Below the pieces are notes generated by a model. The model saw nothing but the letters and a program-made list of their open reading frames with translations, had not been told where the DNA came from and searched no databases. The position numbers and the translations under genes were made by a program. Source: JAKAVN01 sp963796565 (GTDB taxonomy: Bacteria > Desulfobacterota > Binatia > Binatales > Binataceae). Taken from it: 64,000 nucleotides of DNA. Positions 16,466 through 24,265 of the stretch are shown piece by piece; position 1 is the first letter of the stretch, and every line of letters begins with the position of its first letter. The stretch is taken from assembly GCA_963796565.1 (NCBI GenBank), contig CAWCMA010000001.1, positions 310,001-374,000 on the forward strand, in the 5' to 3' direction.

Positions 16466-17693
16466 CGGGATCACCTCCCGGCGTGGATGCTCCAGAAACG
16501 TCCACGGCAATGGCGTCGGCCTTGTCCGTGCCGTTGACCGCGGCCTGCAACATGATCCGGCTCAACGCTTCCTTGGCCGCGCGCACCGGCGCCAGTTGCA
16601 ACCGCGCGTAGACCTCGGTCGAGTCGGTCGAAGTGTGACCGAGCGCCTTGCCGATCAGCGGCAGACCGTGGCCCGCCATCGCCATCCAGCTGCCAGTGGT
16701 GCGACGCAAGTCGTGGATGCGAACGCCCTCGAGGCCCGCGCACCTGGTCAGGCGCTTCCACGCGCTCTTCGCTTCGCGCATGTGGCCGCTCGCGCCGACG
16801 CCTGGAAACAGCCACTCGGAGGTCTCGCGCGAAGGCAGCGAGCGCAGGATTTCGACCTCGGCCCCGGTCAGCGGCAGGAGCGTATCTTCGCCCGACTTCG
16901 TATCGGGCAGGGTCAGGGTCATCGCGTTGAAGTCGACGTGCTGCCAGCGCGCGCCGAGCAGTTCCGACTTGCGCGTGCCGAGCAAATAGCTGAGCTGAAA
17001 GAATGCGCGCCAGTACGGACTCGGCTCTGCGATCAGCGCAGTGTTCAATCGACGCAGCTCGTCGGCGTTCAGAAAGCGCGTGCGCGACCGTTCCTTGAAT
17101 AGCTTAATGCCATCGCACGGGTTGGCGTCGTGGAAGATGCGCCATTCGCGCCCCTTGTTATACAGCGTGCGCAGGAGGGTGAGGCCGCGGTTGGCGCGGA
17201 CGTGTCCGCGTTCTCGCCCCATCCTGTCGTGCCATTCCGAAATCTCGCCCGTGGTGATCGCGGAGAGCCGTCGCTTCAGCCACGCTGCGGGCATGACCGA
17301 CTTGAACAGCTCCTCGTCCTGCTTCCAGCTTTTCTTGTTCGGCTGCGCGTGACGTTCGATGTAGGTCTGGAAAAACTCTTCGAGGAAGGGTGCGCGCTTC
17401 GAGGTGGGCGTCTCATTCTCGCCGCGCAGAGCAGCGACTGCGCGTCGCGCTTGCTCGACGTTGGCGGGCTTCGGCTTCAGGGTGATTCGCTTCTGCACGC
17501 CGCCCAAGCGACCGTCGTAGACGAAGGACTTACTGCCATGTGCGGTGACGCAGACTGCGAGGCCGCGTTGACCGCTGTCCCTGAGCAGATAGAAGCCGGT
17601 CGACGGCAGCAGCGCACGATCGATTATCGCCTTGGTCAGCCTGGTTGTTCGATGCGTTGGTTCTTCCATTCCGCCCCCTGACAACCCGCTCAT
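16449..17693 (-). CDS. Tyrosine recombinase / integrase
   Basis: This is a P4/XerC-type integrase of 414 residues (406 if ATG 17669 is used, which has AGGGGG just upstream). An N-terminal arm-binding domain (GLAVCVTAHGSKSFVYDGRL) precedes a SAM-like core-binding domain and the catalytic domain. Visible catalytic residues are Arg-241 (LLGTRKSELLGARW), Lys-266 (PDTKSGED), His-327 and Arg-330 (RIHDLRR), His-353 (ALGHTS) and the nucleophile Tyr-362 (TEVYARL). The set is complete. The gene starts about 150 bp inside the right repeat and reads inwards, as expected for an integrase that targets tRNA-Ala. Confidence 0.95.
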   Translation of the reverse strand: MSGLSGGGMEEPTHRTTRLTKAIIDRALLPSTGFYLLRDSGQRGLAVCVTAHGSKSFVYDGRLGGVQKRITLKPKPANVEQARRAVAALRGENETPTSKRAPFLEEFFQTYIERHAQPNKKSWKQDEELFKSVMPAAWLKRRLSAITTGEISEWHDRMGRERGHVRANRGLTLLRTLYNKGREWRIFHDANPCDGIKLFKERSRTRFLNADELRRLNTALIAEPSPYWRAFFQLSYLLGTRKSELLGARWQHVDFNAMTLTLPDTKSGEDTLLPLTGAEVEILRSLPSRETSEWLFPGVGASGHMREAKSAWKRLTRCAGLEGVRIHDLRRTTGSWMAMAGHGLPLIGKALGHTSTDSTEVYARLQLAPVRAAKEALSRIMLQAAVNGTDKADAIAVDVSGASTPGGDPDGRRA

Positions 17694-17715
17694 AGGGCCG
17701 TCAATCTATGCAGAA

Positions 17716-17730
17716 TGTAAGCACCTTACA
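17716..17730. promoter_or_regulatory. Inverted repeat upstream of integrase
   Basis: TGTAAG-CAC-CTTACA is a perfect inverted repeat with 6-bp arms, about 23 bp before the integrase start. It could be an operator over the integrase promoter or an integrase/Xis arm-type site in the attachment region. Confidence 0.4.
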
Positions 17731-17839
17731 GCGTAGGTACAAGTAGCACCGGGGCTTAGTCGGAAGTCGGAAGGTGAAAAGTGTCGGGAAATGCGTAGCT
17801 TTTAGGTCATGGTGAACAGAGGCGTAGACGGCCAGAAAA

Positions 17840-17889
17840 GAATGGCATTCAGGAGGTCGCGCGTTCGATCCGCGTCAGCTCCACCAATA
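17840..17889 (+). repeat. Right attachment repeat (attR), 3' part of tRNA-Ala
   Basis: The 50 bp match 4097-4146 exactly. The flanking DNA cannot fold into a 5' half of a tRNA, so this is only the displaced 3' end left by integration, not a second tRNA gene. Confidence 0.93.
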
Positions 17890-18112
17890 CGCATGTGCCT
17901 CCAACTGCATCGCGGGGTTTAGCCTTGGGTACGTGCCGACAACAGGCTCTCTCGCACTCCAGACGTGGCTGGATCACGTGGCGTCGTCAATTAGAGCCCG
18001 GCAGCTCGGCTGAGAGGTTAGGGGCTGCAGAAATGGCTGATGGGGCCCCTGCTGTCCGTCAGGGTTACCTTCGGCATCGTCGTGCGCGGCATCCTGCCGC
18101 ACCATCATCCGA

Positions 18113-18373
18113 TCAGTGTCGCACAAGGACGGTCACGGTCTCGGCGGCCTCGTTTCCAACAATAAACCCCGCGACCTCTTGAGCGAGACCTTCAAGGTCC
18201 GGCGCCACCGATTCCCACCTGCGAACTGTGTGAAGCAAACCCTCTTTCCTCCAACGCTCCACTTCGACGCAGACGTTATGCCAGGACAGCATTCGCAGAA
18301 AATTCAGCACGTCTACCCGGCAAGAATCCAGATCTATAGCAGAACGAATCGATAAAACAGCCGCAGCTGCCAT
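18113..18373 (-). CDS. Hypothetical protein (86 aa)
   Basis: A short protein just outside the right attachment repeat, MAAAAVLSIRSAIDLDSCRV at the start and AGFIVGNEAAETVTVLVRH at the end, with a helix-strand alternation. A GGGAGG lies seven bases before the ATG, which supports translation. No family is recognised. It is isolated from neighbouring genes, with more than 200 bp free on either side. Confidence 0.45.
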   Translation of the reverse strand: MAAAAVLSIRSAIDLDSCRVDVLNFLRMLSWHNVCVEVERWRKEGLLHTVRRWESVAPDLEGLAQEVAGFIVGNEAAETVTVLVRH

Positions 18374-18754
18374 TTCGCACCCTCCCCCGGCTCTCGAATT
18401 TGAACAAGAAATAGAGCTAATCAGACTTATAGCATAATATAGCGGGCAGAATGCAACATATTACGTGTCAAATCCATCTTAGACATGCTGAAGCCTTTTT
18501 TGACGGCAATAAGCAGACAATTCCAACCTAAAAGAGTCTTCAGCGACGGCGCGCAGGTTGCGCTCCTGTTCCGTCACCTCGTCAAGTGGCCGCGCTGTGG
18601 CCTCGTCGCCCGGGGGGCTTCAGCTAAGCCAGCGATTCGACGGCGAAACAACGCGCTTCACTTAGCTCTAAATTCGAGGCGTGCTTGGGAGGTATACCAT
18701 CGCAGCGGCGCGTCCGGCCGATCACTCTCAGCTCTGTAGCATAGCGCCGGCTGA
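18374..18754. other. Intergenic region without a recognised gene
   Basis: These 381 bp separate the 86-residue gene from the DUF1275 gene. The first 100 bp are AT-rich. An 84-codon frame at 18485-18739 has no ribosome binding site or protein-like pattern. I see no RNA gene or clear promoter. Confidence 0.5.
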
Positions 18755-19462
18755 TCACCGCCGACCTCCGTCGGACTGACCCAGCACCCCCATCGCCAAA
18801 GCCATCAGGGCGAGGCCGGCAGGCAACGCCACTGACCACAGGCCAAATGCGGCCTCACACGCCGCACCGAGGCCGCAGCCGAAAGTGAAACCGATGATCG
18901 CCGGCAGAGTGCGCGATACTCGGCTGCGCGCTTTGCCCACCTCGGCCGAATCTTTCCCGCGGAACAGCTCGCCGACATCAATCGCGAAACGCGTAACGTT
19001 GCTTGTCATCACTGCCGTGGCCGGCGCTCCTTTAAGTGAGACCTGCACGAGTGCGTGCTGCACAGCCATTGCCGAGACACCTAGCATACCCGCGACGATC
19101 CCAATGGTGGCGTTGGGGTCTATGCCCGGACCGGACGCAACGCCGACGACAAGAAAGCTGGCTAGCAACAGGAAATGCAGCAGTAGCAGGGGGCAAAGCG
19201 AGGCGAGATCCCGTGATTCCAGGCTGCCCGCCAACGCGGCCGCAAGGCTGACTACCGCAATGAAGACGGGAACTGCCAGCATTCGAGCGATCTCGGCTTT
19301 GCCGCCGACGACCACGTGCGCGGCGAGAATCACCAGGTTGCCTGTAATGTGGGCCGTGAACAGCCCGTTGAGCCCCAGAAAGCCAATGATGTCTGTGCAT
19401 CCGGCAGTTACGCTCAGCGCGAACAGCAGCGGTTGGACTAGGGGCGAATTAAAAGCATTCAC
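18755..19462 (-). CDS. DUF1275 (YoaK-type) membrane protein
   Basis: This is a polytopic membrane protein of 235 residues with about six hydrophobic segments. It shows the DUF1275 signatures: GCTDIIGFLGLNGLFTAHIT followed by GN near the start, the middle MLGVSAMAVQHALVQ, and TAVMTSNVTRFAIDVGELF. The family is common in bacteria and has no established substrate; some members sit beside stress or metabolite genes. The gene points away from the methylamine operon, so it shares at most the promoter region with gmaS. Confidence 0.88.
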   Translation of the reverse strand: MNAFNSPLVQPLLFALSVTAGCTDIIGFLGLNGLFTAHITGNLVILAAHVVVGGKAEIARMLAVPVFIAVVSLAAALAGSLESRDLASLCPLLLLHFLLLASFLVVGVASGPGIDPNATIGIVAGMLGVSAMAVQHALVQVSLKGAPATAVMTSNVTRFAIDVGELFRGKDSAEVGKARSRVSRTLPAIIGFTFGCGLGAACEAAFGLWSVALPAGLALMALAMGVLGQSDGGRR

Positions 19463-19886
19463 CGCTCACGGCCCTCCTTTTTTTCGAGCGCGCGACTACT
19501 CATATGGGCCGCGATTTTGCCCTTTCGGATCCTATCTTGCGAGGTTCTGCGCAGTGGCCGAGGGTTCTGGCGCGCGCAGGCTTGCTCGCGGGCGGCGCAT
19601 CGCTCGGCGAGGAGCCTTAGGTGGCAACGTCAGCAGATGCGATCTCCCAGCCTTGGTCATGGACCTAGCGGCGCGCGCGTGGTTCCTCCCGTTGGTTGAA
19701 TGATGGTATAGGATTCTCGACGCGCTCCAGCGAGCGCTTTCAGCGCGGTCGAATCGGTGGTCGTAACCGCCGAAGCGGGATAGGTCCTCGGGCGTGGGGC
19801 GTCGTGGTGTTCCTGAAGCGCGGCCTTGGGTAAGCGCTTTCCACTAGCGGACGGAATTCAAGCTGAACTAGAGAGCTGCACGAGCG
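19463..19886. other. Divergent promoter region before gmaS
   Basis: About 424 bp lie between the DUF1275 gene and gmaS and must hold both promoters. AGCGCTTTC occurs twice, at 19733 and 19833, exactly 100 bp apart, the first copy inside a short GCGCT-TTC-AGCGC inverted repeat. I find no convincing -35/-10 pair, sigma-54 site or riboswitch. Confidence 0.4.
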
Positions 19887-21263
19887 ATGCCAGCAAACGA
19901 CAAGAATTCGAAAAAGCACGGCGGGATGACCCGCGAAAAGGCCAGGGATTTTTTCGAGGCGAACCAGATCAGGTTCGTACTTGCCCAGTTTGTCGATATT
20001 CACGGGGTGGCCAAAACCAAGGCGGTCCCGGTCGAGCACTTCGAGGACGTCATCCTGGAGGACGGGGCGGGCTTTGCGGGCTTCGCGCTGTGGGGCATGG
20101 GCCAGGAGCCTCACGATCCTGACTATATGGCGATCGGCGATCTGGCGACCCTGTCGCTGGTGCCGTGGCAACCCGGATACGCCAGGATCGTCTGCGACAG
20201 CCGTATTAAAGGAAAGCCGTGGCCGTTCGATAGCCGCTTCATACTGAAGGAACAGGTTCGACGCTTGAGCGAGCGGGGCTGGACACTAAATTCCGGGATG
20301 GAGCCGGAATTCATGCTCCTGGCCCGGCGCCCGGACGGTTCTATCGGTCCGGCCGACGAGACCGACCGGCTCGACAAGCCGTGTTACGATTACAAAGGGC
20401 TGTCGCGCAGCAGAGCCTTCATCGAGCGACTGGTCGATTCGTTGCAGAAAGCGGGTTTCGACGTCTACCAAGTAGATCATGAGGACGCCAACGGCCAGTT
20501 CGAGATAAACTTTACGTACTCCGACTGCCTGACGACCGCCGACAGGATGGTGTTTTTCCGGATGGCGGCGGGAGAGATCGGCCGCGAGATGGGGCTCATC
20601 AGTACGTTCATGCCCAAGCCGCTGTCGGATCGGACGGGCAGCGGTATGCACATGCATCTGTCGCTTGCCGACGCCAAGAATCCCAACCTCTTTCTCGATC
20701 GGTCCGACCGGCGCAAGTTGGGTCTCTCGGCGACGGGCTACCAGTTCCTCGGCGGCCTCCTGGCCCACGCCCCGGCCCTGACGGCACTGGTTGCGCCGAC
20801 GGTGAATTCTTACAAGCGGCTGGTTGTGGGACGCTCGTTTTCCGGCGCGACGTGGGCTCCCGCCTACATCTCGTATGGCGACAACAATCGAAGCTGCATG
20901 GTCCGCATACCCTACGGCAGATTGGAGTTGAGACTGATCGATTCAAGCGCCAACCCGTACCTCGCCACGGCCGCAGTCATCGCGGCGGGACTCGATGGTA
21001 TGCAGAGCAAGCTTGATCCCGGCGAGCCGCACAACTTCAATCACTACGATCTCAGCGAGGCGGAACTGGTAGCCCGCGGGATCAAGACTCTTCCGCAGAG
21101 TCTCCCCGAGGCGCTGGATGCGCTCGAGGCGGACGGCTTGTTCCATGAAGCCCTGGGTGAGAAGTTCGTGGCCGAGTTCATCCGGCTCAAGCGCATGGAG
21201 TGGGTGGACTATCATCGGCACGTGTCGGATTGGGAAGTGAAAAGATATCTGGAATTTTATTGA
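19887..21263 (+). CDS. gmaS: Gamma-glutamylmethylamide synthetase (type III glutamine synthetase family)
   Basis: GmaS joins methylamine to glutamate with ATP, the entry step of the N-methylglutamate pathway. The 458-residue protein has the GS fold: a beta-grasp N-terminus (IRFVLAQFVDIHGVAKTKAV), the metal-binding GMEPEFML, DHEDANGQFEINF, the ATP/substrate segment MPKPLSDRTGSGMHMHLSL, and NSYKRLVVG. On sequence alone it could be an ordinary GlnT-type enzyme, but it heads an operon with mgsABC and mgdABCD, which settles the role by context. mgsA follows after 22 bp. Confidence 0.9.
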   Translation: MPANDKNSKKHGGMTREKARDFFEANQIRFVLAQFVDIHGVAKTKAVPVEHFEDVILEDGAGFAGFALWGMGQEPHDPDYMAIGDLATLSLVPWQPGYARIVCDSRIKGKPWPFDSRFILKEQVRRLSERGWTLNSGMEPEFMLLARRPDGSIGPADETDRLDKPCYDYKGLSRSRAFIERLVDSLQKAGFDVYQVDHEDANGQFEINFTYSDCLTTADRMVFFRMAAGEIGREMGLISTFMPKPLSDRTGSGMHMHLSLADAKNPNLFLDRSDRRKLGLSATGYQFLGGLLAHAPALTALVAPTVNSYKRLVVGRSFSGATWAPAYISYGDNNRSCMVRIPYGRLELRLIDSSANPYLATAAVIAAGLDGMQSKLDPGEPHNFNHYDLSEAELVARGIKTLPQSLPEALDALEADGLFHEALGEKFVAEFIRLKRMEWVDYHRHVSDWEVKRYLEFY

Positions 21264-21285
21264 GGACGATCGGGAGGAAGATTGC

Positions 21286-22188
21286 GTGTGCGGAATTATC
21301 GGGCTGATGTTGAAGAGCGAAGAGCTTCGCCAGTCACTCGGAAAGCTGGTGCTTCCGATGTTCGACTGCATGGCGGAGCGTGGGCCGGATTCGGCGGGCC
21401 TTGCGGTCTTCACCAGCGCGGTCGAGCCGCCGCTGCGCCGTTTCAGCCTGTTTAGCAACAGTCACGGCTACGACTGGAGCACCCTGGCCCAATCCATGAG
21501 GACCGAACTCGGTTGTCAGCCCACCCTATCCGTGCACGACAATCAGGCCGAGCTGAACGCCGCAGTGGAGATTGGCCGGCTCAAACAGTGGCTCGCGACG
21601 CGCGGCAATGGCGTGAGGATGCTGGCGGCCGGACGTTCGATAGAACTGTTCAAGGATGTGGGCCGGCCCGATCAGGTCGCCAGACGCTATCACTTTGACC
21701 AACTGCAAGGCACACATTGCGTCGGCCATACCCGGATGGCGACCGAGTCGCAGGTCTCACCGGCGCATGCGCATCCTTTCACGGCGGGCGAGGATTTCTG
21801 CCTGGTGCACAACGGATCGTTGTCGAATCCCTACAGCGTGCGCCGCCTCCTGGAGGAGGAAAATCTGGAATTCGAGACCGACAACGACAGCGAGGCGGCC
21901 TGCCGTTTTCTGCAATGGCGCATGACGCAGGGCGATACTATCGAGCAGGCGCTGACTTCAGCCTTTGAGAAAATCGACGGCTTTTATACTTTCCTTATCG
22001 GAACCGCGCGGCAGATCGTCCTGGTGCGCGACGCGTTCGCCTGCAAGCCGGCGGTCGTCGCCGAGACCGATCAATATGTGGCGATATCTTCGGAGTTTCG
22101 CTCACTGGCGCATTTGCCGGGAGTCGCCGAGGCCAATATCTTCGAGCCGCTGCCCGAGCAGATCTATGTCTGGCAGGTAGCCGCATGA
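21286..22188 (+). CDS. mgsA: N-methylglutamate synthase subunit A (class II glutamine amidotransferase)
   Basis: The gene starts at GTG 21286 (GGGAGG eight bases upstream), so the second residue is Cys, the N-terminal nucleophile of class II amidotransferases (MCGIIG). Further motifs are ERGPDSAG, GTHCVGHTRMATES, HPF and HNGSLSN, all typical of the PurF/GltB glutaminase domain. With MgsB and MgsC it transfers methylamine from gamma-glutamylmethylamide onto 2-oxoglutarate to give N-methylglutamate. Length (300 residues) fits MgsA/GlxB. It overlaps mgsB by 4 bp. Confidence 0.92.
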   Translation: MCGIIGLMLKSEELRQSLGKLVLPMFDCMAERGPDSAGLAVFTSAVEPPLRRFSLFSNSHGYDWSTLAQSMRTELGCQPTLSVHDNQAELNAAVEIGRLKQWLATRGNGVRMLAAGRSIELFKDVGRPDQVARRYHFDQLQGTHCVGHTRMATESQVSPAHAHPFTAGEDFCLVHNGSLSNPYSVRRLLEEENLEFETDNDSEAACRFLQWRMTQGDTIEQALTSAFEKIDGFYTFLIGTARQIVLVRDAFACKPAVVAETDQYVAISSEFRSLAHLPGVAEANIFEPLPEQIYVWQVAA

Positions 22189-22874
22189 AGACGGTGCGGC
22201 TCGATCTATCCGAGTTGAGTGTCCGCCAGTTGAATGACTATCTGCATCATCGGCTCGCCGGCGAAGACGTGCGCGTGATTGAGATACTCAATCCCAACGG
22301 CATGCACAATATCGCGGTCGGACTCGACTATCCAGTCGAAGTGCATATACGCGGCAATGCCGGCTATTTTGTAGCCGGCATGAACAAACAGGCTGCCGTG
22401 ACCGTATACGGCAACGTGGGATGGAGCGTAGCCGAGAACATCATGTCCGGCGTCGTCCGCGTCCGCGGCAACGCATCGGAGTGCGCCGCCGCCTCGGGAC
22501 AAGGGGGATTGGTGGTGGTCGAAGGAGACAGCTCCTCGCGCTGTGGAATATCGATGAAAGGTTGCGACATCGTGGTCGGCGGATCGATTGGCCACATGTC
22601 CGGCTTCATGGCGCAGGCTGGGAACCTGGTGGTATGCGGCGACGCCGGGGCCCATCTGGGTGACTCGCTTTACGAGGCGCAGATTTACGTGGGCGGCAAA
22701 ATCCACAGTCTGGGTGCCGACGCTCAGGAAGAACCGATGACCGAGGCGGACCACGCGAAGGTCGCGGCCCTGCTCGAGCGGGCCGGATTGGATATCTCCT
22801 CGAAAGACTTCAAGCGGGTGGCATCGGCGCGAACGCTCTATCACTGGAACGCCGAAGCCCATCAGGAATATTGA
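22185..22874 (+). CDS. mgsB: N-methylglutamate synthase subunit B (GltB C-terminal-like)
   Basis: The 229-residue protein is built of Gly-rich turns repeated every 20 residues or so (GNAGYFVAGMN, GNVGWSVAENIMSG, RGNASECAAASG, GGSIGHMSGFM, GDAGAHLGDSLYEA). This is the right-handed beta-helix of the C-terminal domain of glutamate synthase (GlxC type). The domain holds the large complex together and shapes the ammonia or methylamine tunnel. It overlaps mgsA (ATGA) and is 10 bp before mgsC, so the three subunits are made together. Confidence 0.92.
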   Translation: MKTVRLDLSELSVRQLNDYLHHRLAGEDVRVIEILNPNGMHNIAVGLDYPVEVHIRGNAGYFVAGMNKQAAVTVYGNVGWSVAENIMSGVVRVRGNASECAAASGQGGLVVVEGDSSSRCGISMKGCDIVVGGSIGHMSGFMAQAGNLVVCGDAGAHLGDSLYEAQIYVGGKIHSLGADAQEEPMTEADHAKVAALLERAGLDISSKDFKRVASARTLYHWNAEAHQEY

Positions 22875-22884
22875 GCGAGCATCG

Positions 22885-24240
22885 ATGGCATCGAAATACC
22901 TTGAAGAGAGCTCGACCCTGGACGGCGGTGCGCTCGAATATATCCAGAGCGCGGCTGAACGGGGCCTCTACGAAATCAGGGGCCTCGGAGCCAAGCGCAA
23001 GCTCCCGACCTTCGACGACCTCGTATTCCTTACCGCTTCGCTCTCGCGTTACCCACTCGAAGGCTATCGCGAGAAGTGCCTGTCGAAAACGGTTCTGGGG
23101 ACGCGTTATGCGAAAAAGCCGATTGAACTCGCGATCCCTATAACCATCGCGGGCATGAGTTTCGGTGCGTTGTCCGCACGCGCCAAAGAGGCAATCGGCC
23201 GCGCCGCGACGATGGTTGGCACCTCGACCACGACCGGCGATGGCGGCATGACGGCGGAAGAGCGCAGCGCTTCAAAGACCCTAGTATATCAGTGCCTGCC
23301 CTCACGCTACGGATTCAACCCCGACGACTTGAGAAAAGCGGACGCGATAGAGATCGTGGTAGGGCAGGGTGCCAAGCCTGGCGGCGGGGGCGTCCTCTTG
23401 GGACAGAAGATCAGCCCGCGAGTCGCCGCAATGCGAACGTTGCCCGAGGGCATCGATCAGCGCTCCGCGTGCAGACATCCCGACTGGACCGGTTGCGACG
23501 ATCTGACGATCAAGATCGCCGAGTTGCGCGAGATCACCGACTGGCAAGTCCCGATTTACATCAAGATGGGAGCTTCGCGCGTCTTCAACGACGTCAAACT
23601 GGCTATCAAGAGCGGCGCCGACGTGGTCGTGATCGACGGCATGCAAGGCGGTACCGCGGCCACTCAGCAGGTGTTTATCGAGCACGCCGGAATACCTACT
23701 CTGCCGGCCCTGCGCGAGGCGGTCGAGGCTCTGGAAGAGATGAAGATGGTCGGCAAGGTTCAACTGGTCATCTCGGGCGGAATCCGCACCGGGGCGGATG
23801 TGGCTAAGGCGCTGGCGATGGGCGCCGACGCCGTGTCAATTGGACAGGCGGCGTTGGTCGCGCTCGGATGCAATTCGCGGCACTGCGCGGACGGCGGAGC
23901 GCATCAGGACGCAAGCGCCGACTATGCGGGGCTCGGCACCGCACCCGGCTATTGTCATCACTGTCATACGGGACTGTGCCCGGTGGGTATTACTACTCAG
24001 GAGCCGGAACTCGAAATTCGACTTGACCCGGAAGAAGGAGCGCGGCGGCTGCGCAACTATCTCAATGTTATGAATATGGAACTGGTCACGCTGGCCCGCG
24101 CTTGCGGCAAGTCGGATGTCCATCATCTGGAACGTGAAGACCTCGTCGCGCTCAACGTCGAAGCGGCCGCGATGGCCAAGGTCAAGTTGGCCGGAACCAA
24201 CTGGATACCCGGATTGAACAACCAATCCGGCTCCGACTGA
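22885..24240 (+). CDS. mgsC: N-methylglutamate synthase subunit C (FMN- and Fe-S-binding)
   Basis: The catalytic subunit is like the GltB central/FMN domain (GlxD). Visible are GMSFGALSARAKEAIGRAA, the substrate loop GQGAKPGGGGVLLG, a TIM-barrel FMN phosphate site (IRTGADVAKALAMGADAVSI) and Cys-357, Cys-360 and Cys-365 in GYCHHCHTGLCPVG, the 3Fe-4S ligand pattern. Electrons reach FMN through the cluster and reduce the imine of 2-oxoglutarate and methylamine. The 451-residue length fits the family. mgdA begins 25 bp after its stop. Confidence 0.92.
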   Translation: MASKYLEESSTLDGGALEYIQSAAERGLYEIRGLGAKRKLPTFDDLVFLTASLSRYPLEGYREKCLSKTVLGTRYAKKPIELAIPITIAGMSFGALSARAKEAIGRAATMVGTSTTTGDGGMTAEERSASKTLVYQCLPSRYGFNPDDLRKADAIEIVVGQGAKPGGGGVLLGQKISPRVAAMRTLPEGIDQRSACRHPDWTGCDDLTIKIAELREITDWQVPIYIKMGASRVFNDVKLAIKSGADVVVIDGMQGGTAATQQVFIEHAGIPTLPALREAVEALEEMKMVGKVQLVISGGIRTGADVAKALAMGADAVSIGQAALVALGCNSRHCADGGAHQDASADYAGLGTAPGYCHHCHTGLCPVGITTQEPELEIRLDPEEGARRLRNYLNVMNMELVTLARACGKSDVHHLEREDLVALNVEAAAMAKVKLAGTNWIPGLNNQSGSD

Positions 24241-24265
24241 AGAGCGGTACACGGCTGAGCGGACG

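Larger units (their letters stand above)
4097..17889. mobile_element. Integrated tRNA-Ala-borne element, phage-satellite-like, 13.7 kb
   Basis: The element is bounded by 50-bp perfect direct repeats (4097-4146 and 17840-17889), the left one being the 3' part of tRNA-Ala. All genes run leftwards on the minus strand: integrase, HTH proteins, small genes, primase-helicase, an iteron-rich origin, TerS, TerL, four phage-type genes and three cargo genes. I find no portal, capsid, protease, tail or lysis gene. Integrase, AlpA-like regulators, primase, origin and terminase without virion genes is the pattern of phage-inducible islands, but a deleted prophage is equally possible. The cargo end is visibly less GC-rich: one hand-counted line at 5641 is about 53% GC against about 73% at 3001 in recN. 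Confidence 0.88.

Noticed and set aside
17840..17889. Second tRNA-Ala gene
   Set aside because: Only the 3' half is present; the upstream bases cannot form acceptor or D arms.
18485..18739. 84-codon frame upstream of DUF1275
   Set aside because: No ribosome binding site and no coherent protein pattern.
19463..19886. Sigma-54 site, sigma-70 promoter or riboswitch before gmaS
   Set aside because: TGGCAACGTCAGCAG lacks GC at the right distance, the TATAGG at about 19704 has no fitting -35, and no known riboswitch core is seen.
21286..24240. GlxBCD of unknown function instead of mgsABC
   Set aside because: The families are alike, but gmaS directly upstream and mgdABCD directly downstream make N-methylglutamate synthase the better call.
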